64,000 bases of DNA from Selaginella tamariscina (GCA_003024785.1 PUQB01000021.1:62001-126000); one strand, 5' to 3'. Positions 1-14,451 are shown, counted from the first letter of the stretch. A program made the numbers and translations. The notes: generated by a model not told the origin, from the letters alone.

Positions 1-3000
1 TAATGTGGGAAACTTGCCATGGATTCGAAAAAGGTTCAAGTTATTACCATGTGGTTAATTTTGAAATATAACATGAGATAAAATCATTTCTTGGGCTGAT
101 AGGGTATTACCATACATTTATGAAAGGTTACTTGAAAATAACACCATTCATAAATCTCACAAAAATCAATCCGTGGCATTAAACTCTAAATTGCCAAGGG
201 GTTTTGTCAGGCTCAAAGAGGTTATGTTGTGGTTGTATAAGAGATATCCGATTTGAGTTTGACAAAGAGCTATCTCTTCAGTGTCACTTTGATTTATCAC
301 ATGATTGCCAAAGTCTCATAGTTTTAATTTTTTCATTATGGTGATTGAATTATTTTTGAAGGTTGTTCATTTTATCATAGAAACGGTAAATGCAAAACAA
401 GCAACAAATATGTTCTTTCACGAGATCATAAAGTGAGTAGTCTGCCAAAAAGATGATTTAAATCATGATTCTTGATTCACGGGTAAGTTTTGAAAACATT
501 ATTTAAGTAATGATACGATGCTAAAGTTCATTATGGCTTATCATCTACAAACATATGGTCAAAATGAAAAAGGTGAATCATAAGTCGAAGATATTTCAGG
601 TGCTATATTCAAAGTGATCAACTTGATTAGGAACACTTGGATATGGATGACATATGTTATAATTACTCGATGCATTGTGATTGGGTAGTAATGGAGGTGT
701 GACTAAAATAAAGGTGATATTCTGCAAAGTATAGTGTTGCCAAATAAGAATGCCAATCAAGTTCCTCTGTAATAGAGCTCATTAAACAATTGCATTGTGC
801 ATGGGATGCCTCGTTAAGGTGATAACTACAACACAAGAAAGGTATGGTCAATAGTACAATAAATATTGATGTGAAGTAAAGTATTAGGTTGAAATACGAT
901 ATTGTTAAGTACTAAAAACCTAAAATTCTAATAACTCTCTCATGAAAATTTACATCACACTATATAAATCCATATAAACTAAAAAGTAAGTTGAAAATGT
1001 GGCTTATAGTTAAATCTTCTTTAAAAATTAGGAGTGATACACAATGTGTTCCATCAATTTGTTAGAGCCATAACCATTCCACAAAGATGAGAAGCATCTA
1101 AAAAAATATGTTAACTTATGTCCTCTTCTTGAATAGTCGATGATATAAAGAAGTATAAAGTTGAGTCCATGTTGAACGTGCTAGATGTCACATGCAGATT
1201 GTAAGCGTGAGTATTTTGTTAAGTAGAAAGGGTATCTAGCATATGAGTTGACAAGGAAACCATTAAAGAATCTACAAAAACAATGAAGTTGGTGAAAGTT
1301 TGAGGAGAGGTATCAAAATGGATTATAATGTGCACTTCATAACGGGGTCATCAACTTATGTTTATCCAAGGGACAAACAAACAACATTAACTAAAAACCT
1401 CATATAAGTTTTAGTTAGAGTAAAGAAATTAACTAATTTGATAACTTTGCATACATGTAAAAGTTTCCAAATAACTTTATAACATAAGTGTTGCCTTCGC
1501 CAATTGAATTTATGACTCAAATAATGGTTCTAAAGTACTTGGCATAGTGTTACACACAAAAGGGGTAATTTGAATGTGAACTTTTGTCTAACTTTGCATA
1601 TAATGATATGTTAGTTTTGATTAACTTTTTTTTTAACATTATCTAGTCTTAGAGTTAAACATCAACAAGGAAAAAGTGTTATAAGACATATCCATGAATC
1701 TTATAAACGGTAAGTTACTTTATCTAGAGTTTCTCGAGGTGTTTTATTTTCTATGAATGCAATTGTGTCATCAAGCACAATTCATATTGTATTACCTTAT
1801 ATATGAATATGTCACACCTAAGGGTTACTTAACCTTATCATTGGCAAATCTATACCCCCACGACTGGGTACATTGTATTTAAGAGTTAAACAACTTCTTT
1901 CATCTTAATAAATCTAAAAAGCATACATGAGTTCATGTTCCGCAAGTTTAATAGTTAAGTCCTTAGATTAACACTTGCAATTAATTGTCAATGTAAGCAT
2001 AGTTATACTTAACTAATTGTGAGTGTGAGTTTTAAAGTTGAGTTTTTAATAAATTATTTTACTAGACTTGTGGATTTTCAATGAGGGGTTTTAGAATTGG
2101 CATTAATGAGCCATGCTCGTGGCACCATATAAAAACTATAACTTTAAATATCTTATTCTTTGAAATGTTAAACATAAATAGCAATTGCATATAAGTGTGT
2201 TTGTGTTATTTTTATTATAGCTATGCAGTATATTTTTTAATTGTACCTCATCTGTTGTTATCATAGTAATTATCTATGTATTTCTTAAATTTGGTTTACG
2301 TGTGTTTTTTTGGTGTACTTGTAAAAGAACAAGTTGATATTCATGTTGAATTAATTCTTTATTATACACATGTTTTACCATTCTTCAAAAGGCGCTCACC
2401 AAATTTTTTTTAATTTACTATTTTGTTTATAGTTCTTGCCATATTTATACCTAAACGCCTTCAAGTCTCTGTTACCATTTTTCATAAGGACATTTCACCT
2501 TTTGTATTGCTATTGTATAAATATTATATATTATATTATTTATTACACTTTTTTTACATCAATCCATTTGGAATCACGAGCATATCATCGTGTGGATATA
2601 CCCTTTGGGCCTTGTGAAAGAACCTTAAAAGAGACCTGAGCGCATTCATGTACAAGTATGGGTCTTGCATAGCTCGTTAAAAGTACTTACACTATTTTCA
2701 TAAATATTTACTTTGTCATATAAACACACCCTTTTATATGTGTTTGAAAAGAGCTAAAAATGTCTTATAAGTTTCCAATAGTAGCGCTGTTTAGGATGTC
2801 ATATAAACACACTCTTTTACATGTGTTTAAAACGTCTTATAAGTTTCCAACAGTAGCGCTGTTTAGGTAGTCAGCTTTTTTGTTGCTTAATTCAAAGACA
2901 TATAGAGTTAATTAAAACATTTTAAAATATACAAAAAGCGTAAGGCATTTTCAAACTATGTGTGTGTGATTGTGTGCATGGAATTAGTTAATTAATTTAA

Positions 3001-3757
3001 TTAGCACTTATATATTTTAGAATATCAAGGAATGGGAAATATGTATAGATATTCTCCCATGTATGTGGTGTGCATGTATATTTTAACACTCCACATCTGC
3101 ATCTACGTATTGCTACGGACATCAAATATTTTCTTAAATAACTCGAAATAAATATTGAGTTAAAAATGTAATACGTTAAATATTACAGACCATTATAGAT
3201 CAATAATTTATGTAATGTATTTATAAATATTTATTCATTATACTTAAACAATACTTTGAAATATATGTTAGAGTTTAATAACAACGTTTAAGTAACGAAT
3301 TGCATATGTCAGGTTCGTTACTGTACCCAGAAGCTGGTGCGTATGTGTCATCTAGATACGAAATATTTTAGTATATACCATCATTCAATACACACATACA
3401 CACATACATGTATATATGTATATATGTATGTTGGTTAAAAAGCTCAAGCTTATAATATACATATACATACATACATACATAGTATACATACATATGTAAG
3501 CGCGTGGAAACGTGGTTCTGTATGTGTATGTCACACACACAATGCACATACTCAACACAGATGATTCTAGGGATATTATTGCCATGTTATTGCTAGAATA
3601 TTCAGATTGAGTATCTTGGAAGAACAAATATACTCATCGATTCATGTAAATAACCTACATCAATGTGTCGTTTAAAACAAAATGGCCTTACACTAAACTG
3701 TACAAGTCATCTCTTGAGAATATCCTGAGCATTTGATGCCCTAGATTCCGGAATATC
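1..3757. other. AT-rich intergenic DNA, no gene recognised
   Basis: No open frame longer than about 80 codons is present and none resembles a known family. Stops are dense in all frames. The first 2.4 kb has patches of mixed composition that could be an old, heavily mutated transposable element, but I see no terminal repeats, primer-binding site or recognisable polymerase motif. From about 3.38 to 3.55 kb the DNA is mostly short TA, CA and CATA repeats. The segment lies downstream of the PIP5K gene, which reads away from it on the minus strand. Confidence 0.6.
2716..2867. repeat. Two-copy tandem repeat, unit about 70-80 bp
   Basis: Two adjacent units (about 2716-2795 and 2799-2867) share the opening TCATATAAACACAC, the middle CTTATAAGTTTCCAA and the ending AGTAGCGCTGTTTAGG. 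The second unit is about 10 bases shorter, missing part of the middle. No gene overlaps it. A local tandem duplication is the simplest reading. Confidence 0.85.
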
Positions 3758-6700
3758 CTATGGACTAGATGCTGGGAATATCTTCTTAACTAGATACTGA
3801 AATCTATTGGAGTAGAGCTTTGGTTCGACGGCGGAGATCGACTGAGAATCGAACTGCAGTGATTTGTACGCGTGTTCTACTCTCTTTGTTATATCGTACT
3901 GCTGTAGTATATCGATTATTCCCATGTATAATACCACGTCGTACACGTCCCCTGCCGTACCGTCTTCATTTCGTCGGTCTGCCCTCGCCGGCATATTCAC
4001 TCCAGCCGTATTTGCAACCTGTAAATTCTATTAGTGTGTTTGCGCGTGCGTGTGTGAGAGGTATAGAGAGAGAGCTACAGAATACACTTAATATACATTA
4101 CACGCAAGTATAATATACATACTTTATGGGAGGAGAGTGATAGCTATGGAATACACTTAATATACATTATACGCTAGTATATATACATATAGTCTGAATG
4201 TATGTCTGGGAATGTATATAGGGCGTTCGTGATTAGAAGAAACAATTACAGGACACAACGGTTCAAATGTATTGTATACGTGCAGACATGATAAAACGTT
4301 AAGTATATAAAAATTTAGTATATACACGTTAACAACAGACACATGCTCAGTTTATATTATAAAGAGAATTCATGATGTAGTGTACATGCAGACATGCATA
4401 ACATGTAAGTATATACAAAATTAGTATATACACGTTAACAACAGACACATGCTCTATTATATTATAAAAGAGAAATCATGATAACTATAATGAGAATTGT
4501 GAATGTTAAAAAGATATGTTAAGAAAAATCCGCACATTGATATTATATAATATTGAGTAATCAGTCGCATACCTTGTAGTGGGGCATGACTCCTCTTCAG
4601 CGCATGCAGCTAAGGGGCCACCTCGCACATGAGGTCCCATGCTCCCCTCTGTAGTAAACAAAACTAAATAAATATTTCATTACAGAAGGCTCCAACAAAA
4701 ACAGACTTCCATTAAATAAATATACATCTATTTACATGTATGCACACGTATTAACATACGTGTGCATATGTATACTTTACTACATACATATCGGTGCGTA
4801 GATACATGGCACAACAGCATACGGACATACATGTGTACGTGCGTGTCTACACGCGCGAGCGGGGCGTGCAAACATTCATTTTGCACACATAGAAAGTAAG
4901 CTGAACGATTAAAATATTCTTAGTATTGATCTTATACATATCGCTTTTGTATTCCGTGTCTACAAAAGAATTTAGTCGGATAGAATACAGTACACACATA
5001 TCTATGCAATATGCGTGTCTCTAAACATATACACCCACATAAGTGAATTAAAGACATGCCACATAATAGTAGTTACTTGACACTTCTCTTTCTACTAAAT
5101 ATATAGTACACATATACATGTATATCTATTTGCGTGTCTCTCTACACCACATAGGGAAAGCAAAACACCAAAACATGCCACCTTTGAAAGCAATATCTAC
5201 GAAATGAGTATTTTAAGTAAACCGACTTTTTGAATGTGGACATACTTTTAACATTTTAATATACATTTACATATGCATATGCATGCATATACAAACAGAT
5301 ATATACATATTTACATATACATATACGTACACAGATACATACGCGAATACGTATATATGTATATACATACAAAATACCAAACTTACTCACCTTCCCACCA
5401 AGATTTCTCTGGCGTTCGTGATGGAACAGGTTCAAAGACAGCAGGAAATTGAGGGGCTCTAAAATGTACACCGAGCAGCAAACTGTAATCCATAATTCTC
5501 TGTGACTCCAGAAATCTGCAATCTGCTTCTATTTGCCTGAAGCCAATAAATGAATAACTTTAGTCGTTATTATCTTTATACATTGTGCATATAACTTGCT
5601 CATAAATAATCAATACAATTATGCTTGTACAAAAGGTGCTTACGTAAGAAGAAGGGAAATATATAAATATAGCGTTGCTTCTAATGAAAATAACAACACA
5701 CATCAAGGTAGGAACGGAATGTGTGAAAGTGCTACTTACTTGAGAAGACACTCTCTCCACGACGGCTCTAGATAGAAGACGAAATTCAAGTCTAAGTCCT
5801 TTAGGGTCGTGTTTTCATCAATTTCAACTTTGTCCGTTGATCGTCCCTGAGAGGATCCTTTTAAATCAAATCTCCTATGTATTTGCAAGTCGGTACAGAA
5901 CACATTTCCCATGACCACGAATCGAACCTGTCAAAATAAATTAAGCATTAAAAACAAAAATTATTTATGAATTATTCTGTAACATATATAATGTATGTTG
6001 TACGCATGGATGTAATGTGTGTTTGTACATATACGTATGTTATGTATTTAATCGGCACATGCAGTAAAATACAAACACATGCTCGCTCCCACGTTCATAC
6101 ATCACGTGACAAGTATAAGACATTATAGCTACCTTTCTTCCACCTTGAGGTTCAACCTGGTGAAGACCAAAAAACTTTGTAATCAGCGTGTTATCGTACT
6201 TCTGAACGTGCTCATAGTAGCTGGGTAGCATCTCCAAAAGAACCTGTTTGAGAACCACAAATTTATATATATCACAAAAAACATACATACATATATTACT
6301 TATGTAAGACAAAGTACCTTCACTTCAGCTTTGCGCATGGTTTTAATCATGAATTTGTCGTCGTGCGACAAATAAAAAACACTTCCACTCTTTCCTGGGG
6401 AAAGAGAGTTCCCTCAGTGCATCGTTGCACACAGTGACATCATATAGTCAGCGGAGTCAATCTTAAACATCTCACGTAATGACCTGCAAAATATACTTAG
6501 TAACGTCACTAATCTAACTACACACTAACTAACGTTATTAAAGAGGAACTGTGTAAGTAAACTTATTATTTCTTATGCTATCACAGTAATGTAGCTAATC
6601 ATGCAGAATCAAATTTGTCTCTTCACAATTGTCATGTTATAGAACAAGTTTTATAACCTAAAATTGTAAATTAAAGCTCTTTGGTGATAAGAATGCCTTA

Positions 6701-9009
6701 ATTTAAAGTAAATCACTTATACCACATATGTACCTGAAAACGTTAGGACAGTAATCCCTCCATTTGAAGTCGAGGGACTGATGAGGAGGTGTTAGCTGAG
6801 ATCCTAATCCCGGAAACTTCATCACAAAAACTGCCCGGGGTCCAAAATCGGAGGGTCCAACTTTATGGTCAGGATCTAACTTCATCTTTCCTACAGAATA
6901 CCTGTAATAACGATGTAAAGAACAAACATAATTTTACAAACTGTGAATCTATATATATGTGAACGCATACATGTTGTATATACATCTATCAAAATGTGCA
7001 TGTATACATACATAAAATATATACCATTACCAATAAACTAGATATCAATTATGTGTACACACACATGCAAACTTACCTAATTCCTAGCTGTAAATTCATC
7101 ATAAGATCATAGCTTCTGTGACCTTTGATCACTGTTTCTCCAGGTCTCTTCACAGGCTTACGTTGCCTTCGTTTAGAAAGTTTAATCGATGCATCACCCC
7201 TTGCTTAACAATCTCGTTAATCAGAACTCCCTGAACATACTCTCTCTCCAGCACTGGTGCATCTAACTTATCCTTTGTATGCATCGATGTTACATCTAAT
7301 CCACCTATGAAAAGCGCATTATGTATATATACACCTATACATATTGTATATGTATAGGTATATATACATGTGTATGCGTAAATACCTTCCAAGCTCCATC
7401 TTCTAGTGGAAGCGGGTGGATAATCCGAGCTTGATAACTCACTGTCTGCAGCCTCTTCAAATGAAGAAAGCCATTTACTACGTGATGCGTCGGAATGACT
7501 TCATTATCTGAGGAATAACAACGGCTTCCATAGTCATGGACCTTGTTTCGCTCCTGTGTGACCTCTTAGACCGTGGTCGGAAATACCCGGTTGGATAAAA
7601 ATCCCGATACCGTCTTTTACACCTATGTATAAGAAAAATTTAACAGTCATGTACGTACATGTGTTATGAAAGTATAAAGTGCAATAATATATAACTCCAT
7701 ATGTGAATGACAAAAATCCAGGTACCATCTTTCACTATTTTAAATATTGAAGGAAACTATATTATACTAATATGCTTCCCCTTAATAGCTAGCTGTCTTT
7801 AATTAACATATAAAAGTTATATAAACATGCATCGGGAGATTATGCTATTACTAAATACTCACTTTCCTCCATGTTCCGATGTAGCAAGCACCATCTGTCC
7901 ACGTATAGATTCCATGGCCATGTTCAAGTCCGTCAAGCCAGTAGCCCTCGTTACTTATCTCCGTTATTCCATCTCAAAAACCCCTTTCCCATTCATAACA
8001 CCCCGCCTCCACTCACCCACGTACTCATTTCCGTTCTGCCATATATATCTCCCGGTACCATGTTGCAAACCATCCTTCCAAAACCCTTCATAAACATCCC
8101 CATTCGAATAACTCTTCACACCTTTCCCATGCTTCACGTTCATCCTCCAGCACCCTCTGTACGTGGTGTCTTGCACTCCCGTGTAAATCCCATTGCCGTG
8201 AAGATTCCCCCACAGGAGCTCCCCTTCATAAGTCGCACCAGAAGGCCAAGAGATCCTTCCTTTGCCAGTTTTGTGGCCATTTCCCCACTCTCCCTCATAC
8301 ATACATCCGTCTGACCACAAATACTTTCCCGTGCCCTCCGGAAGATTTCCTTGCCAGGAACCCACGTAAAAGTCACCATTACTGAGCATCCGTTCTCCGG
8401 TGGTCGTGTTGCATCTGTACTCCTCCACCTCTGAAGTAACCGTTATATTCAATTTTCAATACATTATGTATTTATATCATGGACCAAACATGCATCCACA
8501 AGCATGCACCACATGTGCATAAATACACCAGAGATGCACACACATGCACATATATACAGAAACCAACACGCGACATGCTGTAATTATCAGCACATCATCT
8601 AAATATCGACACAAAGATATGAATCATCAAAAAATTCCGATATATCCTCCATCCGTTACACATGTATATGCTAAACAAACAGAAACACGCACACACACGA
8701 GTAGACATATACCTGGGTCCGCATCAGTCAGCGACGAAGTATCCTCACATGATGATGTATTCTTCGTATCGAGAGACTCTTCTGATTCACAGGAGGATGT
8801 CTTCTCGGGAGCAACGGCCGTCGTCCTCGTTCTCCATTTGAAGAAGTTGAAGAAGCTGTTTACTGATTCACTACGATACAGATGAGTATCTTCCAAAGGA
8901 ACTTGTTTCAAACTAGCAACTGCGCGAAAACCATGAAAAATTAGATTTAGCATAGACCAACATATGTATGCCTGTGTAAGTGAGAAAAACATGAAAAAAT
9001 ACCTTTCAT
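3758..9009 (-). CDS. PIP5K: MORN-repeat phosphatidylinositol-4-phosphate 5-kinase (12 exons)
   Basis: Makes PI(4,5)P2 from PI4P at the plasma membrane. Exons read from the sequence (minus strand): 9009-9003, 8919-8713, 8430-7863, 7622-7386, 7304-7078, 6901-6734, 6483-6318, 6243-6133, 5927-5740, 5536-5391, 4648-4573, 4018-3758, all with GT-AG borders. Exon 3 encodes consecutive MORN repeats (for example [20 protein letters not shown]). The kinase part shows [19 protein letters not shown], the MDYSLLLG catalytic motif, [10 protein letters not shown], and the C-terminal [10 protein letters not shown] with [11 protein letters not shown]. The start ATG was chosen because its seven-base exon joins in frame to exon 2. 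Several one-base indels break the frame: in exon 3 near GVFEME, in exons 4 and 5, in exon 7 (after MMSLC, then restored) and in exon 12 before GVNMPARAD. Conservation on both sides suggests sequencing error. Family assignment is secure; whether the real gene is intact is inferred. Confidence 0.93.
4279..4482. repeat. Two-copy tandem repeat in the last PIP5K intron
   Basis: Two units of about 100 bp lie side by side (about 4279-4380 and 4381-4482). Both contain TATACACGTTAACAACAGAC followed by ACATGCTC and then ATATTATAAA-GAGAA-TCATGAT. They lie in the intron between the last two PIP5K exons. A second partial duplication, with the shared run GAATACACTTAATATACATT, sits at about 4079 and 4149 in the same intron. 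Confidence 0.8.
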
Positions 9010-9480
9010 TCTCGCTATCGCAAAATGCGATAAGACTTCATGTCACGTTGTGCTTGGTCCAGGGAATTAATTAAGTAGACAGTTTTCTAATGAAGCAGTA
9101 CCGGATATTCAATTGAAAGAAATGAGTTTTTCCTGCAGAATATGGTTGGTCGATCACGCATAGAAAAACAACAAATTAATGGAATGAAGAGAGAAAAAAT
9201 AAATAAACACCTACTTAATAAAAACACCCAGTACAAAGAAAACAAGCCGAGAGAAAGAAAAACGTACCTGCACAGTCGACCGATAATTTTATGTGATTGA
9301 CCGACTCGGTTCGCCGGGATCAGTTCGAAGTCCCCAGACACGTTACGGCGTGTTCGTGTCGTGAGAATGACGACCTCTTTGCCGTGATGCTTTATCCAAT
9401 GCGAGTGGGCGATCACGCTCGGTTCTTGCGGTAGTCTCCGCTGAAGAGAGGATCTAATCGGATTTTCTTCTCATGTCCAC
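9010..9480 (-). promoter_or_regulatory. Presumed PIP5K 5' leader and proximal promoter
   Basis: This stretch precedes the proposed PIP5K start codon on the minus strand. It is less AT-rich than the flanking intergenic DNA, as is usual for leaders. I cannot place a transcription start or a convincing TATA box, so the limits are a guess. The next 0.5 kb (about 9,530-9,950) contains diverged copies of a motif with TCTTCATAAG and CCTGGAGA, suggesting an old local duplication. Confidence 0.35.
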
Positions 9481-12400
9481 TGTAGCAAATGGCGATAGAA
9501 CAGAGTGCGTGTAGAACCCTAGCATAACAGAACTAGAATCTTCATAAGATCGCTGTTCTTCGCAAGAATCGATGAAAACTCTCCGAAATCTTCAATCTTT
9601 CTTCCGGAAATCCTCTGCCGATAAAAACAGCGAGATCGCTGAAGATTTCTTTCACAGCGGAAATCCTGGAGAGAATGCCGATGATACGGAAGCGTATAAA
9701 ACCCTATAGAAGAAGAAAACACTGGCAAAAACGAAGTTTTTTCACAAGAACATGGAAAAATCGATATTTTCCTGTATCAATCTGTTTGAAAATCGAAGAT
9801 CTTCATAAGAAAAAGAAGAAAAAACACTAGATTTCCTTCGCAAAACCGGGGGATTTCCACTCCGCAAGTCCTGGAGAAGGCGCTGCTTGAATGCCGATAC
9901 ACAGAAATCTGAAAGAATACGCAAGTTGCTTCCGCAAGGCGAGGGAGCGGATCGTTGAACAACAAAAAAATGTGGCGTTGAGCGAAGGACACAAGTCCTT
10001 CGAAACAGAGTCCTTAAGCCAATGAAACTAAAGTCTGTCCTTAAACTTTTATAACCCTCAAACGTATGGATCCTTGTTTATAAAGCTTCAAATTAATATA
10101 TTCTTTTTTTACCCCGTATTTACTGTCCACTACGGCCCCAGTAAATACTCCGTTAACTGGCCACAGCAACTGTTAAAATCACGGGCGTAACTACACAGTG
10201 TGTACAGTTTAATTGTCGCTATACCGGTACAAGTTTTTCTCAAAGCTGAAACCTGTCAGAGCGACATTCAACGCTACCGCCACGTGTCGGTCGCCCCACT
10301 TAACTAACCCTAAACCCGAACCGTGATTAGGTGAAGTGAGTTAATTAAGTGGAGAACCTTTCCTTTTTAAGATAACCAATGGTTTATGGAGTTTTAATTG
10401 AGATTAGGCTATAATGCGCTCGTTGTTGTTTGGTGGGTAGGGTTTGAACTGCAGAGCAGAAGCGCTCTCACGCTACAGACAGTCGGGTAACACTGAGTAT
10501 TTTTCTGCGGATACTGTATGCGGCGGTAGTGTGGACTTGTAAGCAGTGGTTAAGGACACGTCTCTTCCAGCTTAGCACTGGTTAAGGACACGTTTCGAAG
10601 GTGACTTTAGAGTATATTAGGTAAAGGATCAGACTGCTTTCAATCGTCATCCGTAAAAGAACATTCCCAGAAAGAAGGATTACAGAACTAACTACTTAAA
10701 AACATTTTGTCGCCAGCCAGCTTATTCTAAACTGTATATTGTGGCTATTGCTTTCCGCCATTGTTTGTTTGAGTGATCCCACTAAACCCAATGGTTTGTG
10801 GGTCCTTATAAAGATCCCTCTATGCATTCCGGCATAAATTATTTTTAATCTAGGCATAATACAACAATAAGTACTGCCCACGATTAAGTTTATATATATA
10901 AAAAAGTCATTAATTACTACTTAAAGTACGTCCTGAAGTCAAATATTAAACCTTTGTAGAGGTATCTCAACCCCCTAAGTCAATTGTACACAAGCGAGAT
11001 GCTTATCTCCTAGCAAAGCTTGTTTTGCATCTTTGTTTCATCTATATAACTTTATAGGCTCCACTTTTACAAAGGTGGCGGCCAATGCCCTAATTTAAAC
11101 CTGCATGCATGCTGAATTGTACCTTTCTGAACTTTTTAAAAAAAGAAACCCTAGGTGCCGGAAAAGCCCTAACATTCATTAGTCGTTGAAAAATGCAACA
11201 GTAACTGCAGTAACTAATGCTTCCTTTATGGTCATTTCTCTCAAGGCGAGCATTTATTTACCAGGGTATTTACTTCCGCCCTACCCTTAGGCTTTCCACA
11301 TCCTAGCATTATTTACAAACTTCAATGCATATGAATGAATGAAGAAACAAGACATCCCCTGTATACATAACTTGTTATACAAGATAACATTTAAGTATTG
11401 AGGGTACATACTTAACATTTTTAACGGAGAGTATATGTTAAGTTTCCATAACACAAAGTAAGGCAGAGGAGTACTTTAATCATACGTGGGTTGTGTAGAA
11501 TAATACATTTCCAATAAACATCATGAGCTAAGATTATTCTTTATTCTCTACATATACATTTCAACGTTTTGCACGAGAAATAACATAATGATAGAAAATC
11601 AACCATGACTCGATCAAGGGTAAAGTAGAGATTCTCTAGGATATTCTCAATGACATGCTTTTTCGCGTGTACACGTACCCAATGAGCTGTACACAACTGG
11701 CATTCTGAGGTCCTAGTCAGCCCTAATTAATCCTATTGTGTTTAAATGCGGGTTATTACTACACATGGAAGATCGCAATTGACAGTAGGTTGCCATCTAT
11801 GTCATGATGTTGATGATCTATATCCCTGATCTCTAGTACAACCACACGTATATATATGTGTATACACAATGTACATACGTTTATAAAAGATCATACATTG
11901 TAGGCTTTACAGCTTATACATAGGGTATATGTATACACATACATGTAACCATGTATAAAGGTGTTGATTATAACTTTTACCCTTAGGTAAACTGACAACA
12001 CATAAGATGGAGATGCAAGTTGTTGTTGTCGATTTTCACCGCCCCTTTGTAGAAATTGTCAGAAATCTCTTTATATAGCCTTTAAAAGATTTCATTTAGT
12101 ATGTCATTTATATTTATTTTTATACGCGTATATATATATGTGCAATTAGGTTAACATTATCCCTGGTCAACCTCAACCGGCCTAAGAGGTTGATTGCCCT
12201 AGAGTTCATGCAACACATCCTTGTTAAGGAATATACGTAACGTATACACACAATACATATGTGTGACAACACACACCGTCCCAATGCATATCCACAAAGT
12301 TTGCGTGGCTAAACCTAGCCTACTTTGCCTTAGGTATTTCTATAAAGATTAGACTTAAACTTACACTGATTAACACACATCCTCACGCATATGTGTTTTC

Positions 12401-14022
12401 ACACATGCATTTCTATGGTTGATTCTATTTGGCATGTGCCATAGGCATTTATATAGTTCATTAGATATACATGTTATTCCCACATGCCAGCATATATATA
12501 GGGTGAACACACATGCACACACATGTATGCATGTGTGTATGTGCATCTTGATCAAGGTTTATAGTTCTATTTTTGTTAGGCATTTCTACACTTAAAAACA
12601 CGCCAGTACGTGTGTGTATTATATTATTAAGCATATACACGTGGCAGTATGATGGGGAAGTTAGGGTTTCCCACGCAACCTCATGAATCCCATTCTGAGT
12701 CGCTTTCCCGCCCAGATTAATCTCATGAATCCCATAGTCGTTTTCGGGGGATCTAATGCGGTCCCAGGCGCAGTCAATACCAAACGCCCCCACGAGAAGG
12801 TCAAGCTTAGATATGTACTGTAAAAACTTAAAAACTAGTTGACGAGTGCACATGTAAATAAATACACGTTTACACAACAATTATACGCCGTATCAGCGTA
12901 CTTGACTGTGTTGTACCGTACATCCATAATATGCATGTGTGCTATTACGTGCAAATACGGAATTCTAGTGTATAATGTCTTTGGTCATGAAACACACGCA
13001 ATTTGTGTGCGTGTGTCCGTATTTGTTTATATATTAAACTCAATTAAGCCGAATCTAAATAATATAATTATATTAATAACTTTAATAGAATTAGAATTTA
13101 CATACTCTCTCCTAGAGTTTGGGACCATATACACAATGAACATGGTATATTGTCTTTATGTTGTTGTCAGTTGGCGTATTTGTCTGAAGTGGATGTTAAA
13201 ACATATATACCAAACAGCTTTTGTATGATTGTCACATTTCATTGTCTGACACCTGTCACAGTAATCCAATATTAACACGCAGTATATATATATTAATATT
13301 AGATTTTATTATATAATAATGAAATCTGGTATTATATATTATTTACAGATTGTATATAATGTATAAACTGTTTATATATAATCAAATCTGTGAATAATAT
13401 CTAATAATGTACAATTTAAGATAGGTAAAAATGTATTGGGCCCCACGTGTCCTTTATAAAGAGTTTTATTCGGTATATATATTAATGAATATTCACATAC
13501 TCAAGTATTATATTAATATATGGTTTAATTCGATTTCAACCTTAAATAATAAAAAATTAAAATATCTAAGATAACAATTAAATATTTTAAATTTTATTTC
13601 AACTTTAAATTATATTTAAGAAATAAAATATCCAGCTGGGTCTTAAGTCAAACTAGGAACGATGCGTGTTTTTAAATAACAATTAAAGCAATGTTAATAA
13701 AATTAAGTATAATTTTAAATTAGTTTAAAATGGTATGTAGTTTGTCAGTTAAGGAGTTCATGTGATACTATTTCCTATACAGCATCATTGCCGGTTTTGA
13801 CTTTATAATGAAAGTCGCATATTATACACTGGATTATTTTATTAACAGTTAATTAATTAACTATCTATTTATATATTTTTGTTAAATAGAATTGTTACAT
13901 AACTTGAGAAGCATGTGCTTAATATAACCACCAACCAAGTGCATGTGCATAATCGAGAGAGAGATATTATTAATAGTAATCGTCGGTATTATTAAAGTAA
14001 ATAATAAATTTTATAACGTGAT
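9481..14022. other. Intergenic region between PIP5K and tRNA-Gln
   Basis: No gene can be assigned. Between 10.0 and 10.7 kb the DNA is of mixed composition and includes two copies of GGTTAAGGACACGT at about 10,547 and 10,580. From 11.8 to 14.0 kb it is AT-rich with CA/TA microsatellites. A minus-strand open stretch at about 12,650-12,840 has a splice-acceptor-like AG and near-normal composition, and might be one exon of an unrecognised gene (see findings). Confidence 0.5.
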
Positions 14023-14094
14023 GGTTCTATGGTCTAGTGGTTATGACACTGGACTCTGAATCCAGTAGGCTGAGTTCAATTCTCAGTAGGACCT
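14023..14094 (+). tRNA. trnQ-CUG: tRNA-Gln (anticodon CUG)
   Basis: A 72-base cloverleaf with no intron. The acceptor arm pairs GGTTCTA with TAGGACC (one G-T pair). The anticodon stem pairs CTGGA with TCCAG around the loop CTCTGAA, placing anticodon CTG at 14056-14058. The T arm is CTGAG-TTCAATT-CTCAG. The D arm contains the usual AGTGGTTA. The discriminator base is T and CCA is not encoded, as expected for a nuclear eukaryotic tRNA. An internal B box GTTCAATTC is present. It decodes CAG codons. Confidence 0.95.
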
Positions 14095-14309
14095 TATTGA
14101 ATGTGTATTTTCTGCACGATACATATATTATATTTGTTTATTTATTTATTTCACACACACACGCCAATGTATGTGTATAATAGTATACTTTTGCATTTTA
14201 TGGTTAAGTTCTAAGACATATACGTATTGTTTGTAAGCGTATACATGTATATGTTACCTTCATATATAATTGTGTGTGTGTGTATTTAAGAGTACGTGCT
14301 GAACTTTGA

Positions 14310-14332
14310 TCTCTCTCTCTCTCACTCACTCA

Positions 14333-14379
<47 letters not shown>

Positions 14380-14405
14380 ACTCACACACACACACACACA
14401 CACAC
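14310..14405. repeat. Compound (CT)n-(CACT)n-(CA)n microsatellite
   Basis: A nearly unbroken CT tract with CACT interruptions passes into a CA tract and ends about 50 bases before the start codon of the next gene. It probably lies in that gene's promoter or 5' leader. CT-rich leaders are common in plants, so a mild regulatory effect is possible but not shown. Confidence 0.9.
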
Positions 14406-14451
14406 GACACTGTATATTTAATAATGTAAATGAACTCTAGGGTTTGTGGCC

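Noticed and set aside
1..2400. LTR retrotransposon
   Set aside because: Composition hints at a decayed element, but I found no terminal repeats, primer-binding site or reverse-transcriptase motifs.
7827..8314. Plus-strand open frames of 88 and 147 codons
   Set aside because: Antisense shadows of the MORN-repeat exon of PIP5K on the minus strand.
9519..9992. Minus-strand coding gene upstream of PIP5K
   Set aside because: Frames of 60-70 codons overlap in different phases, arise from diverged local repeats and match no family; leader or promoter DNA is more likely.
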